From: a virus
Length of the DNA: 64,000 bases
Strand: one strand, 5' to 3'
Virus record (IMG/VR): IMGVR_UViG_3300031999_001882
Span: 80,308 to 144,307 of that record
In this document: one piece after another, positions 52,646 through 60,784 of the stretch
Layout of the letters: each line of letters starts with the position of its first letter
Position numbering within the stretch: the stretch's first letter is position 1
The notes under the pieces: generated by a model
The model's database searches: none
Seen by the model: the letters and a program-made list of their open reading frames with translations, nothing else
What the model was told of the DNA's origin: nothing
Position numbers and translations under genes: made by a program

Positions 52646-54204
52646 TATTTCGCGGCTCCGACATGAACGACGTATGCCTTGCGCGAGTCCTTGGTCCAGC
52701 GCATGACCTTGGAGCTTTTGCGAAGCGCCCAGCCAAAGTTCCGGCCTAAGAGGTGCGCGACTACCGCCGGGTCTTGGGTGACATGAGGGCTGTTCTCTTT
52801 GTCATTCGCCAGCCACAGCTCCCATGAGCCGGAGCGATAACGAATGCTGGACTTCTTGGGATATACGCCGGGGGTCTGTTCTTCTTTCACGGTCTGCTTA
52901 TCGTTGTCACCCTCTGGCCCCTTGGGGGTGGTTTCGTAATTGGGCTTCTCATTGTGGTCGGCGATTGTGGACAGGTTGGTGATCTGGGTTTCCATCGTCA
53001 TCGGCATCTTGGATTTGACCTCGGCTTCTTTCTCCTTGGCCTTGTCCAGATCGTTGTACGTCCCGACTTCCTTCCACGTTTTCGTCATAGGATCGAGCGC
53101 GTCCAGCCGATACTTGATGGTGTCCGGGGTCTGATTCTCGGATTCGGGTTCCTGCGGGTTCTTCTTGGTCGCTCCGGGCTTGTCGTCCGGGGTTCCTACC
53201 GCCGCCGAAACAAACTCAAGCCCTCTCTCTTTTGCCAACTTCATCGCTTCTGGCTTGGAAAGCCACTCCGATTGCCTTAAGCCGCCAATCGAAACAGACC
53301 CGACAGCAACGCCGCCTTCTTCGCCTTCATCTTTCCATACGAGCTTGTTGCCGGATTCTGCCGCCGACATCGTGAGGCCGGGCTTCTTGGCCGGGGCCAC
53401 GGCGCTGGGTGACTGCGTGGGAGCCTTCTTTGGGCCTTCCTGCTCATCTTCCTCAAGCTCGTAGCCTTGCAGGTAGTCCATGAGCGGGTTGCGCTCAAGG
53501 TCTGCTCCGCCAGACGTGCCTTCCGGGGAATCCGCCGGGCCTTGGGCTGTGCCTACGCCGGACTCAACGGCTGTCCCGCTCTCATCTTCCAGCCGTATAT
53601 CTCCGGCGGCCAGAGCTTCCTGCGCGATCCATTGCTCGTTGCCATCTTCCCACCGGATCAAGACCTGATCCGGGTCCACATGAACCACGGTTCCTTTGCC
53701 GAGCGAGTCCGACATGATGTTCCGGCCCGCATCCTCGGCCTTGATATTTTCGTAGCCGGGGAGTTCTTCTTCCATGTCGAGGGCATTGCGGGTGAGCGCT
53801 TGGCGGGCAGTTTCAAAGCTTTTGATCGCGGCCATCGGGTCCACAACAGAGCCGAAGATTTGTTTCAGGTAAGCTTGCAGATCGGTGCGGGCATCGCTGG
53901 CGTGGCGCTCAAACTCCTTCATCTGCTGGTAGGTGCTTTCCAGCTCCTCGCCTTCCATCTTGCTCATGGCAACCTTAAATCGCTCCTGATCGGATTCCAG
54001 CGAAGCAATGACCCTCAGAGCCTCGGCGATCTTTCGCTGGTTGCTGTACGCCTCCACCTCGATGTCCTGCACGATCTGACGGAAATCGTCATGGGATCGC
54101 ACATTGTCAAAAGCATTCACCCCGGCGCTCAGGCTGGCGGTGATATGCTTCTCCGCCTTGTCCAACACTAAATTTTCAGAAATTCCTGTCTCAAGTGCAC
54201 CCAT
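52645..54204 (-). CDS. Large structural-like protein with SH3/KOW module
   Basis: 519 residues. Residues 1-130 are a long coiled coil (QRKIAEALRVIASLESDQER). Residues about 165-200 carry GTVVHVDPDQVLIRWEDG then IAQEAL, an SH3/KOW-type module like that of the 302-residue protein. An acidic linker follows, then alpha/beta segments (SEWLSKPEAMKLAKERG). A region with NYETTPKG is shared with the 249-residue protein at 31-32 kb. The C-terminus ends RWTKDSRKAYVVHV. It is first after the terminase; a virion role is inferred. Confidence 0.6.
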   Translation of the reverse strand: MGALETGISENLVLDKAEKHITASLSAGVNAFDNVRSHDDFRQIVQDIEVEAYSNQRKIAEALRVIASLESDQERFKVAMSKMEGEELESTYQQMKEFERHASDARTDLQAYLKQIFGSVVDPMAAIKSFETARQALTRNALDMEEELPGYENIKAEDAGRNIMSDSLGKGTVVHVDPDQVLIRWEDGNEQWIAQEALAAGDIRLEDESGTAVESGVGTAQGPADSPEGTSGGADLERNPLMDYLQGYELEEDEQEGPKKAPTQSPSAVAPAKKPGLTMSAAESGNKLVWKDEGEEGGVAVGSVSIGGLRQSEWLSKPEAMKLAKERGLEFVSAAVGTPDDKPGATKKNPQEPESENQTPDTIKYRLDALDPMTKTWKEVGTYNDLDKAKEKEAEVKSKMPMTMETQITNLSTIADHNEKPNYETTPKGPEGDNDKQTVKEEQTPGVYPKKSSIRYRSGSWELWLANDKENSPHVTQDPAVVAHLLGRNFGWALRKSSKVMRWTKDSRKAYVVHVGAAK

Positions 54205-54220
54205 GACAAACCTCCCTTAA

Positions 54221-56923
54221 TTAAACTCTCGAATGTAGTCTGGCCTTCACGCCTTCGCCCGTCTCCGAAGTGATGGACACGATCTCGCCTTCGTCATCCA
54301 TCGCACCTAAATTCTCGGATACTATTTCACCTTCGTCAAATCCTAAAAGCCCCATCGGTTGCAAAAGTACCTTGACCGCGCCGCAAATGGTGTCGGCCAC
54401 GTCCTTTGAATTATGAACAACCACCCCTGCCGATAAAGAAAAGTTAGACCATTTCTCAACGGAGAGATCATAAACAGGAACAGGCTCTTTAAGGTGGACA
54501 GGAATAATCACCCTAACTTTGTGATTGGTTTCCTTCCCCGAAAACTCTTTCCACTCACGAAACCCATGATCCCCAAGAACACGCACGACGACATTGCGGC
54601 CACAACGAAGCAATCGAGCCGCAACGCCAGCGTTCTCCGCCTGATTTATAACGCCGCGCAAAGAATCAATGGTGATATCTCCACGGAAATTTCCATTATG
54701 ACTGGCTCGATTTTTAAGCCATTCATCAGACGCTTGCGCCATCGTGCGGCTCATTGCCTCTGAATGTTTCTTTCGCCCTTCAACGCTGAGGTTAAATTCC
54801 TGAGCCTTCTGATAAAGTTTGCGCCGCCATGCCAAATCTGTTTTGTGGCGATGCGCCGTATGATGACGCGCATGGTCAATCAGAGACTCAATTTGAAGAT
54901 TTGAAGGCCGATTGTCTGTCTTGTTCCCGTTTTTATGATGAACCAGAAACTCATTCGGAATATCGCCGAAACAATGACGAAAGACCATGTGATGAGTCAA
55001 CTGTTTAAAGGCGTGTCGATCTGAAACCGATTCATAACCGCCATTGACAGGCCAAAATCGGTTACACGGCATCAGGCGATCAACGCCGGGAATCAAATCA
55101 GAAGCCGCCTTGTATGACCCATCCCTCAGCATCCACAGATGATTCGTCGTACATCGGACAGTCGCGCCAGAATCCAAAACAACATCCACCAAATCCGTTA
55201 CATACTTCGTCATACGGCCTTTGGCTTTCCCCGGCACAATCCGTCCATCAGATGAGCAAGAATAGACCCACACTTCTTTCCCGGCAAGCTCGGCTATCGT
55301 CGGGATCGTTCCATCCAAAAGCGGAATCCGCGTATCGCCAACAAAACAGCCCGTGTCCGGGTGATCGACCCGGATGCCGTTGATGATTTCCAGAGCCTTG
55401 AGTTCGGTGATCTGCCGCTCATAATTCAACAGACCGATCTTGCCGAAGTAAATGCGCTCCTTGAGATTGCGGTAATCCTGCAAGTCCAGTCGGTACGTCT
55501 CGCAATGGATCGAGGCCGAATTCAACGTCTGAACCATCTGCGCCGAATTCCATTGGTCAAAGTAAACGCCCTTCACAATGATCTTAGCCGAAATCAGCTT
55601 AATGATCTCCTCGATATTCGGGAAGCTGACGATCAGTTGCTTCTTGGGGTCCGGCTCCCATGCCGTCACACCGTCCTGAATAAAGTGGATGTCCTGTACG
55701 CCGCCGGGCATGATGTATTTCTCGGCATGGAAAATAGAGAAGCCCGCGCTGTCGGAACTCAAGCCAAGATCAATGGTGATGACGTGCTCATGCCGGACGA
55801 ACGACGGCAGGTTCCATCGCCTGATCCGCTTCTTGATATAGCGGCCCTCGATATAATCCTCGAACTCAATGATCGGAGCGCGGTTCTCGATGATGATATC
55901 CACCATCTCCGGCTTCTCGATGAAGGGAGATTCCGCGCCCGGCGGCAAGCACATATACTTGGCTTTGGCATCGGTGGGGTCACGGTCGAAGTGTTCCTTG
56001 AACTCTAACGGAACTTTGTGACCCTCAAAGTCGAACCACTTGCCGGAAAAACAGGACGGCGGCTTCACTTCCCATGTGAACGCTTTGTCAGCGTAAACGT
56101 GCATCTTGTCCTGCGCCCACTTAAACATCTTCTCAATGAAATCGCCTTCGTAGCGCGGGTAGGAGAGGAGAAAGCCTTTGACGGATGTACCGAAGCGGGA
56201 CTTGGCCGAGGAGTCGAGCATATTGTAAATCTTCGACGCATTGCGGGTCTGGGTCTTGTCCTTAAACGCGCTGATTTCATCACACACATACGCGAGGATG
56301 TTCATGCCCTCGGTGGATTCCTGCTCTGAGTGGCGGGAGAAAGCGCGGAGACGTTTCGGAAAGAAAATCGAATTCTGGTTGATGACGACCAGATTGGCGT
56401 ATTCCCAATCCTCGGTCGGTTCCACGAAGCGCCCGGACATCTTGATCGGATACTTCCGCTTGAGCCATCCCCAATTCAGCACATTGTTCTTGAGCTTGTC
56501 GAAAAAGACGTTCAGCGCTTGGCTGGCCGAGTATGCGACGTTGATGGAGTCAATCGCGTCGCGTGGCGCGATGCCGGGAAACATCGCCTGCGGGCGGCGC
56601 ATACAAAGGAGGACGTAATTAACGTAGAGGATGATGTGACAGGAGATCGTGTCCTTGCCGGAGCCTTTGCCCCATTCGAGAATCGCTGTTGAGTTATCGT
56701 TAGAAAAAATCTTTTTGGGGTCATCCCCTAAAACAAAATCGGCGACCTGATATTGTCGGTCGCCGTAAGGCGGAAATCCCATATGGTCCGGGGAAGTAAT
56801 AAATTGCTTAAAGGTCACCGGATTCTCGTCCCAAAATACTGAGGAAAGCGATTTACCGGAGATCACCGATTTGTTGGTGACCAACGATTCTTCACCGAAA
56901 GCATTGAGGAGGCTAAGCGTCAT
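54221..56923 (-). CDS. terL: Terminase large subunit with intein
   Basis: 900 residues including an intein (residues 526-838); the mature protein would be 587. Walker A is GKGSGKDT (85-92) and Walker B ILAYVCDEI with D215/E216. The nuclease domain shows VITIDLG (D385), GVYFDQW (D456) and, after the intein, SKDVADT (D841/D844). The terminase packages DNA into the head through the portal. The start is preceded by a hairpin and T tract with no Shine-Dalgarno. The intein sits just before the third nuclease acidic motif, the usual position for insertions at conserved catalytic sites. Confidence is high. Confidence 0.93.
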   Translation of the reverse strand: MTLSLLNAFGEESLVTNKSVISGKSLSSVFWDENPVTFKQFITSPDHMGFPPYGDRQYQVADFVLGDDPKKIFSNDNSTAILEWGKGSGKDTISCHIILYVNYVLLCMRRPQAMFPGIAPRDAIDSINVAYSASQALNVFFDKLKNNVLNWGWLKRKYPIKMSGRFVEPTEDWEYANLVVINQNSIFFPKRLRAFSRHSEQESTEGMNILAYVCDEISAFKDKTQTRNASKIYNMLDSSAKSRFGTSVKGFLLSYPRYEGDFIEKMFKWAQDKMHVYADKAFTWEVKPPSCFSGKWFDFEGHKVPLEFKEHFDRDPTDAKAKYMCLPPGAESPFIEKPEMVDIIIENRAPIIEFEDYIEGRYIKKRIRRWNLPSFVRHEHVITIDLGLSSDSAGFSIFHAEKYIMPGGVQDIHFIQDGVTAWEPDPKKQLIVSFPNIEEIIKLISAKIIVKGVYFDQWNSAQMVQTLNSASIHCETYRLDLQDYRNLKERIYFGKIGLLNYERQITELKALEIINGIRVDHPDTGCFVGDTRIPLLDGTIPTIAELAGKEVWVYSCSSDGRIVPGKAKGRMTKYVTDLVDVVLDSGATVRCTTNHLWMLRDGSYKAASDLIPGVDRLMPCNRFWPVNGGYESVSDRHAFKQLTHHMVFRHCFGDIPNEFLVHHKNGNKTDNRPSNLQIESLIDHARHHTAHRHKTDLAWRRKLYQKAQEFNLSVEGRKKHSEAMSRTMAQASDEWLKNRASHNGNFRGDITIDSLRGVINQAENAGVAARLLRCGRNVVVRVLGDHGFREWKEFSGKETNHKVRVIIPVHLKEPVPVYDLSVEKWSNFSLSAGVVVHNSKDVADTICGAVKVLLQPMGLLGFDEGEIVSENLGAMDDEGEIVSITSETGEGVKARLHSRV
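54410..55348 (-). mobile_element. HNH-bearing intein in the terminase
   Basis: 313 residues encoded in frame. Splicing block A starts CFVGDTRIPLLDGTIP; block B is GATVRCTTNHLWML with the conserved TxxH. The end is block F/G, VPVYDLSVEKWSNFSLSAG then VVVHN followed by S of the extein. Between them is an HNH endonuclease (FLVHHKNGNKTDNRPSNLQI), so the element can home. Cys at position 1, His-Asn at the end and Ser+1 are all present, so splicing should be functional. Confidence 0.92.
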
Positions 56924-56935
56924 GGGTAAAAAAAT

Positions 56936-56980
56936 CCCATCGTCTTGAAAAACAAAGTCGTGTGGTACTCAAGCGATGGG
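56936..56980 (-). terminator. Hairpin plus T tract just upstream of terL
   Basis: CCCATCG (56936-56942) and CTTGA (56944-56948) pair with TCAAG (56969-56973) and CGATGGG (56974-56980). On the minus strand the stem is followed by A then seven T (56928-56934) and, five bases later, the terL ATG. This fits an intrinsic terminator or attenuator in the leader of terL. Together with the missing ribosome-binding site it suggests unusual control of the packaging gene. Confidence 0.6.
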
Positions 56981-57014
56981 TCAATGTCCTCTCCCTCTAT
57001 AGATTAAAAGTAGT

Positions 57015-57491
57015 TCACAACGCAGACCTCCTTATCAGTTCTTCGGTTTTCGTTTTCACACTATTCATGTATTCGAGTATCAAAGGTTCTCGTTGTTCTT
57101 GTGGAACGTGATTGAGAAACAAATCGAAAGCTGTACGCGATGCTTCAACGACGGCACTCTCCAACAGCTTAGCAATATCATGGCGCGAATCAAATCGACT
57201 CAGGCTATCCAATATCCGGTTGAACTCGGTGTAATAGCTCAACAAGCTGTCCTCGATGTGAGGACGGTAGAGCACGTTGTTACAGGCTTTGCAAGTGACT
57301 CCGTATTTTTTCTCGTACTCTTTGGTCTTGTCGATTCGTTCTCGGACTTCGTTTCGGACCCACTTACGGTCCTCCACGATCCCGGTGTAATTGTCCGCGA
57401 CCGCTTGACCGATAGAGAGAGCAACCGCCGTCGAACCCTGTTGGATCGTCGCCCCATTGCTCCCCAGCTTCATCAAAGGCTTTTTAGACAT
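57015..57491 (-). CDS. Unknown protein, possible small terminase subunit
   Basis: 158 residues. Helical with a single C-x2-C (TCKACNNVLYRPHI). The arrangement immediately before terL is where a small terminase or a head-assembly factor usually lies, but no helix-turn-helix is evident. Its start overlaps the sigma-like gene stop by one base. Confidence 0.4.
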   Translation of the reverse strand: MSKKPLMKLGSNGATIQQGSTAVALSIGQAVADNYTGIVEDRKWVRNEVRERIDKTKEYEKKYGVTCKACNNVLYRPHIEDSLLSYYTEFNRILDSLSRFDSRHDIAKLLESAVVEASRTAFDLFLNHVPQEQREPLILEYMNSVKTKTEELIRRSAL

Positions 57492-58147
57492 CAGACCATT
57501 TGCTCAGTCACGCCTGCGCTTTCCATTTGCTTACGCAAGTAAACCAACACATTCGTCATCTTTTTATAAAACCACTTGCTCTCCGGGTACTCCGCTTGAA
57601 GCTGATTCAGAAGCTCGCGCATACTCATGTCGCGTGGCTCCTTGGCTTCGAGAATCGTAACCAATATCTCCTGCGCCCGTGACGATTTCGGCGAGGAGTC
57701 AGCCTGAATCTGAGTCTGCACCCGATCCACCGCTTCTTCAAGCTCTTGTTGTTCAAAGGCCCGGTAAATATCTCCCGGCTCAATTAAGGATTCAGGGACT
57801 CCCCGGCCCTCAGACTCCTCGGAGATTTCCTCCACGCTGGTCGGAATATGCTCCCGCTCTACTTTAGAATGCCGCATTGCATCTTCCAGCCGATTACGAA
57901 GCGAGGAGAGAATATGGTTGCGCCAATGATCTTCCGTGAACGACTCGTCATACGAGTCCAAGAGTTCACCGATCAAAAAGTTGGAGAGGTCTTGAATGAG
58001 GTCAGCGAAGTCGAGTTGCTTGTAATCTCTGGCACGTTTCTCGACGATAGAAATAATGAAGGGTTTGAAGGCGTTGTAAAAAGACAAAAGAGCTGTCTGG
58101 TCATAACGGTTTTCTCGGAGTCTTTGGGTTGCCTCCGTCAGCGTCAT
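57491..58147 (-). CDS. Sigma-like factor (putative)
   Basis: 218 residues. LLSFYNAFKPFIISIVEKRA, then DFADLIQDLSNFLIGELLDS, and HWRNHILSSLRNRLEDAMRH follow the spacing of sigma-70 region 2. A charged linker and a C-terminal helical region (LVTILEAKEPRDMSMRELLN) could be region 4. Phage sigma factors (T4 gp55, SPO1 gp28) redirect host polymerase to late genes, and this one precedes the packaging gene. Region 4 is weak, so this remains tentative. Confidence 0.5.
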   Translation of the reverse strand: MTLTEATQRLRENRYDQTALLSFYNAFKPFIISIVEKRARDYKQLDFADLIQDLSNFLIGELLDSYDESFTEDHWRNHILSSLRNRLEDAMRHSKVEREHIPTSVEEISEESEGRGVPESLIEPGDIYRAFEQQELEEAVDRVQTQIQADSSPKSSRAQEILVTILEAKEPRDMSMRELLNQLQAEYPESKWFYKKMTNVLVYLRKQMESAGVTEQMV

Positions 58148-58425
58148 GCGTTAGCTCTCTCTTGAAGTATTGGCTGGTTGCATTCCTCGATCTCTACCAA
58201 ACGTCCGAGCGCCGCGATCCAGATAAAAAGGGACGAGCAACTTTCGCAGAAACACTTACGCCCGCGATACCATGTCGGAAACCCATTGACATCGCCGCGC
58301 TTGTCCCAGAAAGCCGTCACTTCAACGTCAGTCTTGCGGATGTTATGATGACACAAAAGGCCATTCCCCCCGCCCGTTGAGCCGCCCTTCCCATTATTTA
58401 TACCACATCTTTTGAAACGGCGCAA
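58144..58425 (-). CDS. Small zinc-binding protein
   Basis: About 93 residues if it starts at the TTG at 58425, directly after the primase stop; the frame is open further upstream but overlaps the primase. LLCHHNIRK and CFCESCSSLF supply Cys/His ligands. ATGA overlap with the sigma-like gene. Possible accessory replication protein. Confidence 0.5.
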   Translation of the reverse strand: MRRFKRCGINNGKGGSTGGGNGLLCHHNIRKTDVEVTAFWDKRGDVNGFPTWYRGRKCFCESCSSLFIWIAALGRLVEIEECNQPILQERANA

Positions 58426-58426
58426 T

Positions 58427-59365
58427 TCAACGCGCAAAAATAGCTTCAACAAAGTCGCGTAGAGTCTCCGTTCGGCAGTCGTTCGGATCAAGACCTGCTG
58501 GGCATTCAAAGCGCTTGACCCCGAACCAATGGGTCAGCTTATCGCCGACCTTCTTGGAAGCTTCCTGTCCGGCCTTGTCGCCATCGTACAGAAGCCCGAT
58601 CTCATCCACCCCTTTGCTCAGGAGCGCTTGAATATGGCGATTGTTCACATGGGTTCCAAAGCAGGACACCGCGAATCCCCCAGCCTGATCCAGCGACCAA
58701 ACATCCTTGGCTCCTTCCACCAGAGCCACCCGGCGCAGTCCGGCAGGCAAGCGGTCGAGATTGTAAACCACCGATCCAAGCTGACTGTGAAGCGGGTAAA
58801 TGACCTTCTTGCCGCCTATTCCCTGTCCGACGGCCCGCCGGAACTCATAGGTGTAAAAGGCCCCTTGCAGGTCGTTTACAGGCACAGCCACATAGCCCCG
58901 GTAATACCCGTCGGAACAATAAGACAAGCCAAAACGATCCGCCGTAGCCTCCACAATCCGGGCATTCGCCAGCCACGCCACGGCCTCCGGCGAAGTCCGC
59001 CACGGGATCAAAGTCATGTCCTCTGGAATCTTCGGGAAAGGCTTGTCAGGAGGAGGAGGCTTCTCAAGAGAGATATTTCTCGCCCAATCCGCAATCCTCT
59101 CATAGTGCTTATTGGAGTCCTCGCCCCCATGAAGTTTTCTCGCGGCCTCCTTGTCTGAGCAATGCTCAAGACGAGCAACGAGAGAAATAAGGTGTGGGCC
59201 TGCCAACCCACATGAGAAACATTGCCATGCGCCCGTCGTAGAGTTGATGGAGAAAGAAGGGTTCTTATCCGTGTGCCATAAACAAGCGCATGAGAAATTC
59301 TCACCCGATCTCGTTATTCTTTTGAACTCATATTTCTTGATGATGTCGAGAACGTCAACGCTCAT
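58427..59365 (-). CDS. DNA primase (CHC2 zinc finger plus Toprim)
   Basis: 312 residues. The zinc finger is C28-x2-H31 ... C49-x2-C52 in SCACLWHTDKNPSF and WQCFSCGLAG. The Toprim core has LVEGAKD (E217) and GLLYDGDKAG (D261/D263). A short linker domain lies between (YYRGYVAVPVNDLQGAFYTY). It is smaller than bacterial DnaG and lacks a C-terminal helicase-binding domain. It overlaps a small upstream ORF by ATGA; the helicase gene lies just upstream. It makes RNA primers for phage DNA replication. Confidence 0.9.
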   Translation of the reverse strand: MSVDVLDIIKKYEFKRITRSGENFSCACLWHTDKNPSFSINSTTGAWQCFSCGLAGPHLISLVARLEHCSDKEAARKLHGGEDSNKHYERIADWARNISLEKPPPPDKPFPKIPEDMTLIPWRTSPEAVAWLANARIVEATADRFGLSYCSDGYYRGYVAVPVNDLQGAFYTYEFRRAVGQGIGGKKVIYPLHSQLGSVVYNLDRLPAGLRRVALVEGAKDVWSLDQAGGFAVSCFGTHVNNRHIQALLSKGVDEIGLLYDGDKAGQEASKKVGDKLTHWFGVKRFECPAGLDPNDCRTETLRDFVEAIFAR

Positions 59366-59487
59366 TTCTCACCTAAGAAGTCATCAAGGGTCATCTGACG
59401 TGGGTCAGGCTTCTTTGGCTCCTTGGGCTTGGGGAGCGGCCTGCCACACGCCGGACAGCGCGGACGCTTGGGCCTTTTAGCCTTGAT
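59362..59487 (-). CDS. Possible 41-codon CPAC zinc-knuckle peptide
   Basis: Reads KAKRPKRPRCPACGRPLPK then DPRQMTLDDFLGEK and ends with an ATGA overlap onto the primase start. No ATG, GTG or TTG is available; the best candidates are an ATC at 59487 or CTG at 59505, both rare. The coupling and the CPAC-x-RP knuckle with a LDDFL tail suggest a real small protein, but its start is unproven. Confidence 0.4.
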   Translation of the reverse strand: MKAKRPKRPRCPACGRPLPKPKEPKKPDPRQMTLDDFLGEK

Positions 59488-60784
59488 GGATTCTCCCGAA
59501 AGCAGGATCAGGGTTTATCAAGATGGGCGGACACTTGGCTTTGCGGCGGATTTTGAGCACTTTAATCTCCGCTTGGTGCGCCTGCTCCTGCTCCGGGCTT
59601 TGGGTGACCTTCAACAAAATATCGACGTTCTGCCCGGCGGCCTTGGAAAAGGCGATATCCTCCGCCGAATCCTCGCCCTTCTTGGCTTGGCCGCCCGCGA
59701 TCTGCTGAGCGGCGGTCCAGATGCCGACTTTGAACTGCCGGGCCGTTTCCTTGAGCTTCTTGGAGATGATTGCCAGCGCCTTCCAATCGTACAGGTCAGC
59801 ATCCCCGTTTCGGGTTTCCATGATCTGCATATAGTCCACAACCACCAGCTCAAGATTGGAGCGCCGCTTATACTCCCGCACCTTGGCCTTGAGAAGATCA
59901 ACCGTGCATCCGCTCGAAACGTCCACAATGAACAGCTTGTTCTTCTTGCGGTCAGCGTATGCCTTGACCTCAGCCCGCATCCGTTCCAGCTCGGCCTTGG
60001 ACACAACAGCTTCGTCCAGTTCGGTGATATTGATGTGCGCGATCCGACCATACAAACGACGAAGAATCTGCTCACCACTCATTTCAATGGTAACCATCAT
60101 CGTGTCATGCCCGGCCATGTAGGACTCAATGGCAAAATTATAGAGCGCGGTGCTCTTGAACCCGGCGGTCTTACCCACAATCAGCCCGACCTCGGAGAGC
60201 ATGATTCCCTTCAAATGCTTGTCGAGCGACGGAATCCCGGTAGGGATCGCCCAATACTTGTCCGGGTGATCCTGCATATCCTTGATCTGGGCAATCACCT
60301 GATCGACGCTCTCTGTCAACTCAAACTCATGGATGTTCTCAGCGCCGACAAAAAGAGGTTCATCCAGCACGTCTCGGATCGCGCCCTCTCCCTTGAACAG
60401 ATCGCCCCGGTCGATCATGTCACCGGACACCTTGATCGCGTTCATCAGCGATCTGGCTCGCCACATCCGAATAATCTCATCCTTGCAAAAAGCGTAATCC
60501 TGATCCGGCGGACGATCTACGAACAGAGATTTGGCGAGGGTAAAGTAGGAATCCTTCTCATCCTCCTTGAGCGGGTCGCGCTCCAAGACAGACAACAGCT
60601 CGCTCGGCGTGATTCGTTTGCTGTAGCGGTCGAAGTGCGAGAGGATGTGGGTATAGACCTTCACCAAAGGGTCTGAGGAAAAGACCTTCGGCGGAATCTT
60701 GACCGACAACTCAGCTAGTTTTTCGTCGTTAAGGAGAGCATGGCGGATGAGATCGCGTTCTGCACGGGCGTTTACATAATTCAC
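59477..60784 (-). CDS. Replicative DNA helicase (DnaB family)
   Basis: 435 residues with a GTG start overlapping the HNH stop (GTGA). The N-terminal helical domain (residues 1-150) is followed by the RecA-type motor: Walker A LIVGKTAGFKST (G204-T212), ETIEMS-like MVTIEMSGEQI, and Walker B LELVVVDYMQIM (D317). KLKETARQFKVGIWTAAQQ is the following conserved helix and sensor strand. It unwinds DNA at the fork and pairs with the downstream primase. Confidence 0.92.
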   Translation of the reverse strand: MNYVNARAERDLIRHALLNDEKLAELSVKIPPKVFSSDPLVKVYTHILSHFDRYSKRITPSELLSVLERDPLKEDEKDSYFTLAKSLFVDRPPDQDYAFCKDEIIRMWRARSLMNAIKVSGDMIDRGDLFKGEGAIRDVLDEPLFVGAENIHEFELTESVDQVIAQIKDMQDHPDKYWAIPTGIPSLDKHLKGIMLSEVGLIVGKTAGFKSTALYNFAIESYMAGHDTMMVTIEMSGEQILRRLYGRIAHINITELDEAVVSKAELERMRAEVKAYADRKKNKLFIVDVSSGCTVDLLKAKVREYKRRSNLELVVVDYMQIMETRNGDADLYDWKALAIISKKLKETARQFKVGIWTAAQQIAGGQAKKGEDSAEDIAFSKAAGQNVDILLKVTQSPEQEQAHQAEIKVLKIRRKAKCPPILINPDPAFGRIHQG

